Position numbers and translations under genes: made by a program. Below, in pieces: positions 21,959 to 32,638 of a stretch of DNA of 64,000 nucleotides. Source of the stretch: Isotricha intestinalis (taxonomy: Eukaryota; Ciliophora; Litostomatea; Vestibuliferida; Isotrichidae); NCBI GenBank assembly GCA_023807065.1, contig JAJJLU010003463.1, forward strand, positions 1 to 64,000, written 5' to 3'. How positions within the stretch are numbered: position 1 is the stretch's first letter; every line of letters begins with the position of its first letter. The notes beneath the pieces are model-generated. The model was not told the origin of the DNA, ran no database searches, and saw only the letters and a list, made by a program, of their open reading frames with translations.

Positions 21959-22487
21959 TATAAAATAATTAAGATTAATGAAGGTTTAAATTTGTTTCAT
22001 TATAATAAAATTATTTATTAATTTTATTTTATGAAAACGATAATATTTTGATTTCCTAAAAAATTTATCTTAAAAAAAAGAATTTGAAATAAATATACTT
22101 TATAATAAAGATACAAAAAATAGAATTCAAAATATTATTTCTAAAAATATCAGAAAAAGTATATAAAAAAAGTAATTCATATAAATTTCTTTGAAGTTAG
22201 TAATTAATAAATTTTATTTAACTCAAAACATTATTATTTAATTATCACATCATATATCATATTGACTTAGTAATATTATATAAATATTTATCAAGAAAAT
22301 AAAAGGTTATTTTTATCATGATATTATTCTATTTTTATTAGATAAATAAAATATAAAAAAATTTTTAAACTAATTCCTTGTTAAACAAAAAGACAAATAG
22401 ACTAATATAAAATATTATTTGGAAAATAAAAAAAAGAAATATAAATATAAAATAAATTAATTAAAACCTTAAAAACCTTTTTAATTT
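21959..22487. other. Intergenic, A+T-rich
   Basis: I see no gene. It contains the second copy of the roughly 25-nt ATATTTATCAAGAAAATAAA element near 22285, similar to one at about 21007. No RNA gene or palindrome of note was found. Confidence 0.5.
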
Positions 22488-23474
22488 TTAAATTAAATAA
22501 CAACAATCATTTTTTTCCATTTGATTATTTTCCTTATTAACAATACTATAATATTGTTTTCCAAAATTAGGTTTAATCATAGAAATACATTCAAAAGATT
22601 TTATAGAACATTGACTTCCACTTCCAGCGAACAAAATTCTTCTATCATCAAAAACAGGATAAAAAAAATCGCAATTAATGCTATTTTCAATATTACTATT
22701 ATTAATAAAAACATTAATTTTACAATCTCCATCTCCAGAATCTAAAATAATTAATTTAAAATCCATTAAATCTTCATTTTTTTTTTGTATATCATTTAAT
22801 TTATTAAAACTAACTAATTGTTGTTTAGTAAAAACTTTATATTCATTTTTTTCCCCTAAAATAATTCCTAAAGAAATAAAAGCTTTTTGACTTTTTTCAA
22901 TTTTAGTTATTTGAATAATAGAACATTCATTTTCAAAAATATTATTTAAACAATGTAAAAAAATCCAAAAATTACTTCCTCCTTTTAAAGAAAAAGAAGT
23001 TGTAATTTCTATATTAGCTATATTATAATTAATACAATCAAAAGATCTAAAAATTAAATTTCTAATTTCAAATCCATTATTATTTGAAAAATTTAAAATA
23101 TCAGCTTCACTCCATTTTTCATTTGTTATTAAAGGCTGTTCTTCAATTCTTGAAACTTTATAATTTCCTTCTTTTTTAGATATTTCTGTATCAAAAGTTC
23201 TATATTCCCATTTTTGATCATTTGAAAATAATTTTATTTCTTTATTTGAATAAGTGTATAATTCAAATTCTGTTGGATTTTTTATTTTTTTATTTTTTTT
23301 TATCTCATCTATTGTTTCTTTTCTAGTTAAATATAAATTTTCTGTCAATTTTGGCTTCTCTAATATTTTTGTTTCTTTTTCTGAATAAGCTTCACTCTTT
23401 TTTATTATGTTAGTTATATCTATTATATCTTGATCTGAGGAAGAAGGATATTTCTCTTCATCTTGATTATCCAT
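22488..23474 (-). CDS. CCYLx-tailed family protein B (paralogue of the 7311-8372 gene)
   Basis: 328 residues. The whole central domain aligns with the protein encoded at 7311-8372: WEYRTFDTEI, TNEKWSEADI, IEITTSFSLKGGSNFWIFL, KSQKAFISLGIIL, EYKVFTKQQLVSFN and RILFAGSGSQCSIKSFEC. The C-terminus NDCCYLI would fit a CaaX box (CYLI, where terminal Ile or Leu favours geranylgeranylation), preceded by a second Cys that could be palmitoylated. Those modifications are inference. The N-terminal 80 residues are charged and divergent. The fold looks like a single beta-sandwich. I do not recognise it as a named family. Confidence 0.7.
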   Translation of the reverse strand: MDNQDEEKYPSSSDQDIIDITNIIKKSEAYSEKETKILEKPKLTENLYLTRKETIDEIKKNKKIKNPTEFELYTYSNKEIKLFSNDQKWEYRTFDTEISKKEGNYKVSRIEEQPLITNEKWSEADILNFSNNNGFEIRNLIFRSFDCINYNIANIEITTSFSLKGGSNFWIFLHCLNNIFENECSIIQITKIEKSQKAFISLGIILGEKNEYKVFTKQQLVSFNKLNDIQKKNEDLMDFKLIILDSGDGDCKINVFINNSNIENSINCDFFYPVFDDRRILFAGSGSQCSIKSFECISMIKPNFGKQYYSIVNKENNQMEKNDCCYLI

Positions 23475-23805
23475 TTTTTTTTATAGTTTTTTCTTTCAAA
23501 TTTTTTTAAATTTAATTTTTTTTTTTGTGTTGTTAATTTTATATTTTTTTTTATTTTTTTTAAAAAATTATTTTTTTTGGAATTGAAATTGATATTTACT
23601 TAAAATCAAAAAAGATATTAAAAGTAAGAATTAAAATTTGGAAAAAAGTAAAAAATCTAAAAAGCATGAATTTTCTCTTCTTTAAAATGTACATCTCTTT
23701 TAAATAAAATAAATAAATCCCAATAAAAAAAGATTTAAACTGAATCGTTAACAATTTTTAAAATTTAAAATAAAAACCTTAAAAAAATAAACAAATAAAA
23801 AAAAA
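23475..23805. other. Intergenic between divergent genes
   Basis: This is the shared upstream region of a minus-strand and a plus-strand gene. It holds long T tracts then A tracts, with no recognisable promoter motif, RNA gene or ORF. Confidence 0.5.
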
Positions 23806-24150
23806 ATGTATTTTGAAGGTACTGAACAAACATCATCAATAAAATGTTTTTATCCTCCAGGTGGTCAAAGTAATTTCCAATTTTTATATTCAGATGCAAA
23901 ACCTGAAATTTCAAATTTTAAAAAATTTCCTGATACAAAAACAAATTATGATATTTTAAATTTACAAAATAATGGAATGAATAATACTCAATTAAATCAA
24001 AGAAATTGCTCTATTAAAACTGATTATACTTTTGGAAAAGAAAAATGTAATATTTTTAAAAATGAATATCCTGAGGAAATGCCTCTTTCAAGTATTAAAG
24101 TTACTCAAATGCCTGGAGGAAATTCTAGAGTTAGATTTGCTAATCAATGA
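23806..24150 (+). CDS. Jupiter/HN1-like small protein with two PPGG motifs
   Basis: The 114-residue intact frame ends at TGA. It carries two copies of the HN1/Jupiter signature (SS.rVl.PPGG.SnfsF). One is SSIKCFYPPGGQSNFQFLYS near residue 10, and the other is SSIKVTQMPGGNSRVRF at the C-terminus (about 95-111). The linker is polar and disordered. In animals, HN1/Jupiter proteins are short disordered proteins. Jupiter binds microtubules in flies, and plant SPIRAL1 uses a similar PGGxSS repeat at its ends. A microtubule-associated role is plausible, but the similarity rests on short motifs only. Confidence 0.65.
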   Translation: MYFEGTEQTSSIKCFYPPGGQSNFQFLYSDAKPEISNFKKFPDTKTNYDILNLQNNGMNNTQLNQRNCSIKTDYTFGKEKCNIFKNEYPEEMPLSSIKVTQMPGGNSRVRFANQ

Positions 24151-24608
24151 AATAAAAATATTTAGGGTTTTTTTTTTGAAAATTCTATTGCTGTTATTTA
24201 TTATATATATTATTAAATTTAAATTAGTTTTCTTTTAAATTATGATTTTTAATTTTACATATTTTTTTTCGATTTTATTTTTTATTATCAATCTATTCGA
24301 ATAATAATTAACATAAAATTTTATTATTAATATTTATGAATACAAAATATATTAAATATTAATAAACGATTAAAAAAACAAAGTATATATAATTTTGATG
24401 GAAAGTTAATTTGATAATGAATGCTTTTATCATATTTTATTTTTAAAATTTATTTATTACTTTTAAATTTGATATATAAAATCTTTTTAATTAAAGATAA
24501 ATTAATTAATCAAATATAAAACAAAATTTAAATAGCTTCATTTTTTTTGAGAATTTATTTTATTTGATAACTAGTTTGAACTTCAATTTTTTTCTAATAA
24601 TTTTTTAT
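24151..24608. other. Intergenic between convergent genes
   Basis: Very A+T-rich, with no supported gene or RNA. Stops are dense in all frames. Confidence 0.5.
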
Positions 24609-25403
24609 TTAATTAAATATAATTCCATTATTTGTTAATTGAAATTGTATTTCAATTTTTTTAAAATAATTTGAAAAATGAATTTTTAATTTCCTGATTT
24701 CTTCTTTCTCATTTATTTTAACATGCTCTAAGAATATTCTAGTATTAATTTGATTTTCCCAAATTTTTCCTAAACATGGTCTTAAACCATTAATTCCATT
24801 ATTTTCATTTATATCAGCTTGAACATTATTAGTACAAAAAAAAAATAAATTAAACTTTTGAATTAATTTTTTAAAAATTTGAGTATAAATTCTAATAAAT
24901 TTAGCTCTTTCTTTAAAATTAATAATATTATATTCATTAATAAATTGAACATCACAAATTCCAGTAATAGAATCAATAATAATAACTTTAATATTATTTT
25001 CAACAATAAAATCTTCAACTTGAGTATTAAAAAATTTTTCGAAATCATTAGGTAAAAAGTGTTTATAAATTAATCTTTTAAAAGAAATATCTTTTTCTTT
25101 TTGAGAAATTTTTTGACCATAATAATCAATAAATTGAAATAATCTTTGTTTAGGTAATTTTTGAACTGTACTTATATATAAACAACCTTTTTCCAAATAA
25201 TTTATTGATTTAGGTAATATTGTATTTATTATTATATAAATACATAATTGAGTTTTTCCACTTCCTGCTTCTCCTGATATTTCTGTTAAATTTAAATTTT
25301 CTAATGAATATTTTTCATTTAAATTTATTTTTTCCACTTCTTCATAACTTTTTATTACTGATAATAATTTAAAGTTTATTATTTCTATATTTTCTTCTTT
25401 CAT
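24609..25403 (-). CDS. RAD51 paralogue, XRCC3-like recombinase ATPase
   Basis: 264 residues forming a RecA core. Walker A is GEAGSGKT (44-51), embedded in the family string EISGEAGSGKTQLC. The second conserved strand CLYISTVQKLPKQRLFQ resembles XRCC3 (YI.TE..FP..RL.QL). Walker B is VIIIDSITG (Asp144). The later block GLRPCLGKIWENQINTRIFL matches the PaLGl.W.n.v..Rl.l motif of RAD51 paralogues, best XRCC3. The N-terminal helix-hairpin domain of full-length relatives is missing, since human XRCC3 is about 346 residues. This could be a compact form or the start could lie in an unrecognised 5' exon. The expected role is assembly of RAD51 filaments in homologous recombination. RAD51B or DMC1-related paralogues are alternatives. 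Confidence 0.75.
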   Translation of the reverse strand: MKEENIEIINFKLLSVIKSYEEVEKINLNEKYSLENLNLTEISGEAGSGKTQLCIYIIINTILPKSINYLEKGCLYISTVQKLPKQRLFQFIDYYGQKISQKEKDISFKRLIYKHFLPNDFEKFFNTQVEDFIVENNIKVIIIDSITGICDVQFINEYNIINFKERAKFIRIYTQIFKKLIQKFNLFFFCTNNVQADINENNGINGLRPCLGKIWENQINTRIFLEHVKINEKEEIRKLKIHFSNYFKKIEIQFQLTNNGIIFN

Positions 25404-25468
25404 TTAATTTAAATTTAAAAGTTTATTTAATTAAAATTTTAGAATTATTTATTTTTATATTTAATTAT

Positions 25469-28084
25469 TTAATTATAGGTTTCAAAATTATCTTCAATAA
25501 ATCTTTCATCTGATAAAACAACACTTCTATAAAAATTTAAACTTTCTCCAATAGAATATATTTGACATATTGAATTTAAATTTTTATTTTTAATATTTTC
25601 AATTAGAAAATTAAGATCTTTAAAAATCATCATAACAAATCTAAAAATTTTAATTAAATTACTATTTCCATCCAAAGAATTTTCAAGAAAACTTTCATTA
25701 AATTCATAATTAGAAAAATTAATATTATTCGTGTTAATATTTCCCATAATAGAAGAATTAATAAAAGAACAATCAGAAATATATTGAAAATAATTAAATA
25801 AATTAGTTTTCAGTTTAATGGAATTTACAAATAAATTATGAGAATCAATGATTTCATTTAAAGCATTTTCATATTTAAAATCTTTAAAATAAAAAATTCC
25901 ATTATTAATTTTTTGTGCAGTTTGAGCAGCAATATTTCTTAATAAAACAGTATTACTAATTGAAATTTCTTTTTGAATTGAAATAACAGGAATATTTAAA
26001 GAATAAAATTCAGTTCTATTTCTTAATAAATTTTTATTTTTAATTGCTAAATATTCACAAGAAACTTCCAATAAAGGTAATGTCAAAGATATATTAGTAT
26101 TATTTAAAAATATCTTTGCATTCATATTAAATAATTTCTTTTCTTTTTTTAATAAACTTCCCATACATATTTCAAAGTTATTATGACTAATTTCTGTTAA
26201 AGGATAATTTAAACCTTCTAAAAAAATTGATGGATCTTTATTTCCTTTTATTATTAATTTAATATTTAATAATGAATATTGTTGAATAGTCGCAAAAAAT
26301 AAATTTAAACTTTTCATTAATTCAATTGCATCTTTTGGTGAATAAAAATAACCCATACATAATAAACTTATATCATATAAGTAAGAAATAAATTTTGAAT
26401 TTTTTTCATTTTTAATTTTTAATTTATCATCTAATAATATAGTATTTATTGAAAAAAATTTCAATAAATTTACTTTAGTTTCTTTTAATTTATTTACTAT
26501 TCCTTTTATTTGTTCTTCTCCTTTATTAAAATTTTCATCATCAATTTCATCAATATCATTAATAATTAAAATACTAAAAATATTAGAATTAACATTTAAA
26601 GACATATCAATTCCAAAAAGAATTAATTTACAAATTTGATTAAAATCTAATTTTTCAGTTTCTTGGAAAAATTTGGTATAATTATTTTTACTTCCATTAA
26701 TTAAATTACAAATGTCTTCTTTATTTAACCATTTTCCAACTTTAAATATATTGCTATAAATTTTATCATTAATATCCATTTTCTCATAATAACATTTTAA
26801 TATTTGAATTATAGTAGTAATATTTAAAGCAATAGTATTAAAAATTAATAAAGTATCTTTTGAATAATAAAAATCATTATCACAATTAATTTCTATTGTT
26901 ATAGGAACTTGAATTATTTTTTCTATATTTGATATTATATGACTTATTCCACCTTCAATATTAATTTCTAAATTAAAATCTAAATTATTCATATTTGAAT
27001 ATTTTGAATTTTCTTTTGGCAAAGGAGGTTGATTTTCTTTATCTTCTTCTTCAGGAACATTTTCATCATTTAAATCATCAAAAGATAATCTTCTGAAAGA
27101 AATATTATTTTTATTTAAGGAATTATTACTTAAATTCAAATTAAATATATTTGATAAATTTTTACTTAGTGATTTATTATTAATATTTGAAATATTATTA
27201 TTAGTGAAATTTATTTCTTTATTATTTGAAAGAAAAGTTAAATGTTGTCTTAAATTATTTAAACTAATATCAGGAGAAGAATCATTTAAATTTAAACTAG
27301 ATTTTTTATTAAGTAAATAATCAGTAGAAGAAGAAATTAATTTACTTTTATTTCCAGAATAAGGAGTGTTAATATGATTAATAGGAGATAAAGCAATTCT
27401 ATTAAAAGATAAATTTTTTTCTTTAGAATTATCTAATTTATTATTAGAATAATTTAATTTTTGAGTTTTATTTTCATTTTTAATTATTTCTATCATTGAT
27501 TCATGAGGAACAGTAAAAGCTAAACCACACATTTTATTATAATTATCTACTTTATTTATATTTGTATCCATTGAAATTAAAGTTTTATCACAAGTTGAAT
27601 TTGATAATTGATTATTATTATTTTTTTCTTTTTTTTCTTCTTCTGGAAAAGTATTTAATGAACTTAAAGGATTATTTAATTTATATATTCCAATTGAAAA
27701 TTTATTTTTACATTCATTACATATTTTATTAATTTGATTATTACTTTTAATAAATTGAATATAACAATTTGAATGATAAAATTTTTCACATAAACAATAA
27801 TTGATTATTTCTCCTTGATTTATTTTTTCTTTGCAAAAATCACAATAAATTATTTCTTCTTCTGAATCACTTTCTATATTTTTTTCTATTTGAGTAAAAC
27901 TTTTTAAAGGCTCTATTTCAATTTTTAATTTATTTTTTTGAGGTGTTTCACTATAAAAAATATTATTTAAATTTCGATTTTTGTTCTCTTCAAAATTTTC
28001 TTCTTTGGGATCATAATATATTTCATTTATATCACATTGAAATTTTAAATTTGATGCATTTAAATTATTATTTACTGATTCCAT
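25469..28084 (-). CDS. RING-CH-type zinc finger with vWA-like domain, 871 aa
   Basis: Residues 78-128 form a C4HC3 zinc finger (Cys81, Cys84, Cys97, Cys99, His104, Cys107, Cys122, Cys125). The spacing fits a RING-variant or PHD-like fold, with YCDFCKEKINQGEIINYCLC at the start. A Ser/Asn-rich linker (about 130-360) includes a PPLPKEN patch. From about 375 to 700 there is a von-Willebrand-A-like region: DFNLEINIEGG, a helical block, FSILIINDIDEIDDENFNKG with an aspartate cluster, then a strand-rich region with NPAE-like extension. Plant WAV3-type E3 ligases join a RING to a vWA in the same order, so a ubiquitin-ligase role is plausible. The vWA call rests on pattern only, and a canonical DxSxS metal site is not visible. 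Confidence 0.55.
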   Translation of the reverse strand: MESVNNNLNASNLKFQCDINEIYYDPKEENFEENKNRNLNNIFYSETPQKNKLKIEIEPLKSFTQIEKNIESDSEEEIIYCDFCKEKINQGEIINYCLCEKFYHSNCYIQFIKSNNQINKICNECKNKFSIGIYKLNNPLSSLNTFPEEEKKEKNNNNQLSNSTCDKTLISMDTNINKVDNYNKMCGLAFTVPHESMIEIIKNENKTQKLNYSNNKLDNSKEKNLSFNRIALSPINHINTPYSGNKSKLISSSTDYLLNKKSSLNLNDSSPDISLNNLRQHLTFLSNNKEINFTNNNISNINNKSLSKNLSNIFNLNLSNNSLNKNNISFRRLSFDDLNDENVPEEEDKENQPPLPKENSKYSNMNNLDFNLEINIEGGISHIISNIEKIIQVPITIEINCDNDFYYSKDTLLIFNTIALNITTIIQILKCYYEKMDINDKIYSNIFKVGKWLNKEDICNLINGSKNNYTKFFQETEKLDFNQICKLILFGIDMSLNVNSNIFSILIINDIDEIDDENFNKGEEQIKGIVNKLKETKVNLLKFFSINTILLDDKLKIKNEKNSKFISYLYDISLLCMGYFYSPKDAIELMKSLNLFFATIQQYSLLNIKLIIKGNKDPSIFLEGLNYPLTEISHNNFEICMGSLLKKEKKLFNMNAKIFLNNTNISLTLPLLEVSCEYLAIKNKNLLRNRTEFYSLNIPVISIQKEISISNTVLLRNIAAQTAQKINNGIFYFKDFKYENALNEIIDSHNLFVNSIKLKTNLFNYFQYISDCSFINSSIMGNINTNNINFSNYEFNESFLENSLDGNSNLIKIFRFVMMIFKDLNFLIENIKNKNLNSICQIYSIGESLNFYRSVVLSDERFIEDNFETYN

Positions 28085-28336
28085 TAAATTTAAATTTAAA
28101 TTTTTTATTTATTTTTTTTTTAGTATACTCTAAATATAAAATTAATTAATTGATAAATAAAAAAAATTATTATAATTAAATATTATTATAAATGTGAACT
28201 AAAATTTAAAATAATATAATTTAAATAAATAAAAAAAAATTGAATTTAATCAAATTATATACAAAAAGAAGAAAATATATATCACAAAATTCATAAAGTC
28301 TAAATACAAATCATCAAAAAAAGCAAATGAAAAAAA

Positions 28337-31300
28337 TTAATGATTGTTTTTACAAACTTTAACGACTTTAGAAATTCTTAACAATTTTTTATAAATTTTA
28401 TTAATTCTAAAAACAAATAAAAACATAACAACTAATAAGAAAGTAATTTCAAAAACAAATTCAACAATAGCACTTGAAGAAAAAACAACAGTGATACAAT
28501 CCATAAAATAATGAATAGAAGGAGTAAAAATTAAATTATTAATTCCACTTCTAAAAATTCTAAGCAAAAAATTATTATAATAACAAGATTCAAAATAATA
28601 AGTATTATTAGTAAAAAAAATTTCTCTATTATCTTCATTTAATTCACTTAAACTTAATAAACCACGATAAATAAAACCAAAAGATTTTTGCATAACAAAT
28701 TCAAAATTTTCATAAGTTAAAAATTGCATTTTTTCACATAATTTAATTAATTTTTGAGTAAAAAAATCATTTGGATTTTCTTCTTCCATTATATTTATTC
28801 TTTGATCATTAATTGAATAATAAAAGTTTTCACAACTTAAATTTATTGTTTTATAAAATTTTTTTAATATATTTCCTATTTTATTTTCTTCTCTTTTTAC
28901 ATTGAAAATTGCTAATTCTTGTAATAAATTTAATTCATATAAATTTTTCCCTGTGGTATTAAATCTATTTTTTACTGATTCTGTTGAATATAATAGATTT
29001 TGATAAAAAGAAAAATATTGATAATTCATTGATTCAATTTGAGATGAATGATTTATTATTTCAAATAATATTTTTGTTTCAGATAATAACTCTATCCATA
29101 TTAATAAAAACGTTAAAAATATTAATATAGATATTATTAATGTTATTTGATATATTCTTTGATAAAATGTAAATATATATGTTGATTTTATTGTATTAAA
29201 TATTTCTTCTTCTTCTTTCTTATTTTTTGTTATATTCGGAGGTGTTGATAATTCAATTGAATTTTTCTTTTTCTCACTTTTTTTTTCTTCTTTTATATTC
29301 TTTTTATATTTAGAATATAAACTATTTAATTCATCTAATATTATTTTTGGATGAATAGTATAAACTTGAAGTAATAATTTTAACTTTTTTATTTTAGTTC
29401 TAAAACTTTCTCTAAATTCTTTCAAAGAAACTCTTTTCTTTAAAAAAAAATAAATTTCTAACATAACAGCTTCAAAATTATATATATAAAAGATAATAAC
29501 AATAACTTCAACTAATTCAATTATTAAATTAATGCATAAATAAATAATAGTAATTTGTTTAAAATTACTTAATTGTCTAATAAGTTTATTATGAAAATGT
29601 TCGTTCATTGAATCAAAAATACTACAAAAATTATCATAATTAATAATAATATTATATAAACTAATTCTCCAATCTCTTCTTTCAACATCAAAATAATGTA
29701 ATAGTTTAAATTCATTAAAATTAAAAATAAATAAAGGTTCTAAAGTATAATTTAAATTAGAAGAAGCAACAATAGTAAAAGCATTAATTGTTTTTTTAAA
29801 AGCATCTGAAAAAGAAGTTTTAAGAGGAATATAATTTAAATCTCCATTATCATTAATATTAGAAATTTCTAAATAAGTAATAATTTGCTCAAATAGTGCA
29901 TTAATATTTTCATCATTAAATTTATATATATTATTCCAAAATTGATTTGAATATTCTGTTTCTTGTCTAATTTTTAATTCATTTGATATAATTAAATATC
30001 TATTAACATCAAATTTAATATTATCATCATTTAAAAAATCCTTATTAAATAAATCAATATAATTAATACATTTAGATTTATTTTTCAAAATTAAACAAGT
30101 ATTTGCTCTAAAAGCAGAAGTCATATAATAATATGTCCTACTAACTAATCTAAAAGAAGCAAAAACATTATAATTTCCAATAAGTATATTTCTCTTATTT
30201 TGTTTAGTGATTAATTCTATTACAGTTAAAATAAATAAAACAAAAATAAATATTATCATTAATCTTTGAAATAAAAAAAATCTATCATTTACTTCTTTTT
30301 GTTGTTTTAAATTTCTTCTTCCTTTCATATTAAAATTACCAATTCCATTTAGAGAATTAATAGAAGCTAAACTACCTTGAACAGAACTTTCATCAAATGC
30401 TCTCATATTTGCAAATATTTTTTCATCAGTTGTTTCTAATTTTGTTTCTCTTATTGAATTATTCATATCTATATCTTCCTCTGTTTCATTACCATATGAA
30501 TATATATTATATATTGTTTTATCAATATTTGTTATTGAATATTGTAATTTTATTTCATTTTCTTTTATATTGTTTTTAATCAAATAAGTTGAAAATTTTA
30601 TTATTTTTTTCTCATCATCATTTTCTTCTTCTGCAAATGAACTTCCAAAAAAATATTCTTCGTTTTTTTTTATAAAAGTTATAAAATTATTATTTGTCAC
30701 ATAATATAAACCATCTAATATAATTATATTATAATGTTTATTTTGAAAGAGTATATCAAAATTTAAATGAAGTATATTATATATTCTATTTTGATTTCTA
30801 TTTATTTTTATTACAAAAGTTGAATTTATATTTTTTGGAACTGAATCTTTGGTAGGTTCAGGAGGAAATAAAATTAATGATTGAAAATAATTTTTTTGAC
30901 ATTCATATAATTCTTTAGGAAAAATATCATAAAAATCATTTCCTATATATTTATAAAATTCATGTCCACTTCTTAAAAATTCAATTTTTCCACTTATAAT
31001 ATTTAATTTAAATGTTATTTGTTTATTTATATCATATAAATTTAATGCATCTTCCATTTCTTGATAACGTTCTCTTATTTGAATTATATTTGCCTTTATT
31101 AAAGTTTCGTTAAATATTTCTTCATATAATATTGAACATATTGTTAAAGGGAATATTACTTCTTTTATTTCTTTATTATTAAAAAGATAAGTTCTAAATT
31201 CTTTGTTTTTTAATTTTGATGAATTTTCGACAATTTCTAATATTTTTTCTATTTTTATTTTCTGATTTTCATTCTGAAAAATATAATCTAAATTATTTAA

Positions 31301-32638
31301 TAAATTTAAAGATATTTTTAAGAAACTATTCACTGAATGTAATTCTGACATTAGCATTCTTACTTTTTCCATTTCAATATCATTAAATTGTGCTAATTTT
31401 TTATATATTGTAAATAAAGTTAAATATTGATGAATGTTATTTTTTTGAAACATTTTATTTTTTATTGTTGTTAATATTAAAATTAATATTCTTTTATTTT
31501 TAGATATTGTCTGAAAACCATATTTTACATAATCTTCCATAAATAATATAAGTGTTTGAAAAAAAGAAAAATCTTGAAAGTAAAATGATTTTATTTCAAA
31601 TGAACTATTAAATTCATTTGATTTTATTTTTAATTTACTACATAATAAACATTGATGACAATGTATAAAATGATAATTATAATTTGCAATGAAAATTAAT
31701 TTATAGTTTATATCTTTAGAATAATAAAAATGGAAAAAATAATATATATTTAAATTAGAGTATTTTACTAATTTTAATATAGGAAAATTTTTATATAAAA
31801 GATAAGATAAAATAATACAAGTTAAGGTTGTTAATATTTCAATTAATAAAGTTCTATGAGATAAATAATCTTCTTGTCTATAAATAAGAAAAATAGTAGT
31901 TAAAATAAAAATAACATAATGACAACAAATTCTAAAAATATTATATATAATATTTTGAATAAGATAAATTGGATAAAATAATATAATATAACAAATGATT
32001 AAAGACAAAAAAATTAAAATAGAATAAGTTATAGTTAAAACTAAATCTCTTGTCTTTTGATTTTTTAAAGCAAAAGGAATAATAAATTTAATTATTAAAT
32101 AACATTGATCAATTATTTTCGAAAAATTATCATAAGGAATACTAATAAAATCAGGAGTAAAAAAATCACAATGATAAAATTGAAAATGATAAAGAATAAC
32201 AGAAATAAATATTATTAATATTATTAAACTAGCAAATAATAATCTTCCTTTAAAAATTGCAAAAAAATTACAATAAAATAATATAAAAAATCTAAAATGG
32301 AAAATTTCATTAAAATTAGTATAAAATTTTATAAAATTATATCCTAAAAGAATTTGATTATAAAAAATATAAATTAATATATTCAAGATTAAATATAAAG
32401 TTATTACAGAAAATATTATACTTTTAGAAACATTTTCTTTTAAAATATTTGATAAAATATTTGTAATTGAATATAATTTTTCTTTTTTATTATTATTAAA
32501 ATTAATATGTATTCCATCAATAATTGAACAAAAAACAATAATAAAATCAATCATTGAAAATAATAAATGAAAATAAATATTTTTAAAAATATAAAAGTTA
32601 AGATCAATATAATATTTATATTGTTCTTGATATTTCAT
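28337..32638 (-). CDS. tmcB-like giant polytopic membrane protein with PAS region
   Basis: 1,433 residues without an intron. The N-terminal 330 residues contain about eight to ten hydrophobic helices (for example FSMIDFIIVFCSIIDGIHI and LLFASLIILIIFISVILYHF). A paired-Cys patch CHQCLLCSKLK follows. A helical block (about 350-520) leads to a PAS-like segment around 540-610, with FKLNIISGKIEFLRSGHEF and FYKYIGNDFYDIFP. After a charged loop come widely spaced single helices (about 800, 1040, 1190 and 1390). Helices, Cys pair and PAS in this order are typical of the large tmcB-like/PAS families expanded in ciliates and some other protists. Function is unknown, and a sensory role is inferred from the PAS. 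The short charged loop around 1130-1170 is Lys/Glu-rich. Confidence 0.75.
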   Translation of the reverse strand: MKYQEQYKYYIDLNFYIFKNIYFHLLFSMIDFIIVFCSIIDGIHINFNNNKKEKLYSITNILSNILKENVSKSIIFSVITLYLILNILIYIFYNQILLGYNFIKFYTNFNEIFHFRFFILFYCNFFAIFKGRLLFASLIILIIFISVILYHFQFYHCDFFTPDFISIPYDNFSKIIDQCYLIIKFIIPFALKNQKTRDLVLTITYSILIFLSLIICYIILFYPIYLIQNIIYNIFRICCHYVIFILTTIFLIYRQEDYLSHRTLLIEILTTLTCIILSYLLYKNFPILKLVKYSNLNIYYFFHFYYSKDINYKLIFIANYNYHFIHCHQCLLCSKLKIKSNEFNSSFEIKSFYFQDFSFFQTLILFMEDYVKYGFQTISKNKRILILILTTIKNKMFQKNNIHQYLTLFTIYKKLAQFNDIEMEKVRMLMSELHSVNSFLKISLNLLNNLDYIFQNENQKIKIEKILEIVENSSKLKNKEFRTYLFNNKEIKEVIFPLTICSILYEEIFNETLIKANIIQIRERYQEMEDALNLYDINKQITFKLNIISGKIEFLRSGHEFYKYIGNDFYDIFPKELYECQKNYFQSLILFPPEPTKDSVPKNINSTFVIKINRNQNRIYNILHLNFDILFQNKHYNIIILDGLYYVTNNNFITFIKKNEEYFFGSSFAEEENDDEKKIIKFSTYLIKNNIKENEIKLQYSITNIDKTIYNIYSYGNETEEDIDMNNSIRETKLETTDEKIFANMRAFDESSVQGSLASINSLNGIGNFNMKGRRNLKQQKEVNDRFFLFQRLMIIFIFVLFILTVIELITKQNKRNILIGNYNVFASFRLVSRTYYYMTSAFRANTCLILKNKSKCINYIDLFNKDFLNDDNIKFDVNRYLIISNELKIRQETEYSNQFWNNIYKFNDENINALFEQIITYLEISNINDNGDLNYIPLKTSFSDAFKKTINAFTIVASSNLNYTLEPLFIFNFNEFKLLHYFDVERRDWRISLYNIIINYDNFCSIFDSMNEHFHNKLIRQLSNFKQITIIYLCINLIIELVEVIVIIFYIYNFEAVMLEIYFFLKKRVSLKEFRESFRTKIKKLKLLLQVYTIHPKIILDELNSLYSKYKKNIKEEKKSEKKKNSIELSTPPNITKNKKEEEEIFNTIKSTYIFTFYQRIYQITLIISILIFLTFLLIWIELLSETKILFEIINHSSQIESMNYQYFSFYQNLLYSTESVKNRFNTTGKNLYELNLLQELAIFNVKREENKIGNILKKFYKTINLSCENFYYSINDQRINIMEEENPNDFFTQKLIKLCEKMQFLTYENFEFVMQKSFGFIYRGLLSLSELNEDNREIFFTNNTYYFESCYYNNFLLRIFRSGINNLIFTPSIHYFMDCITVVFSSSAIVEFVFEITFLLVVMFLFVFRINKIYKKLLRISKVVKVCKNNH

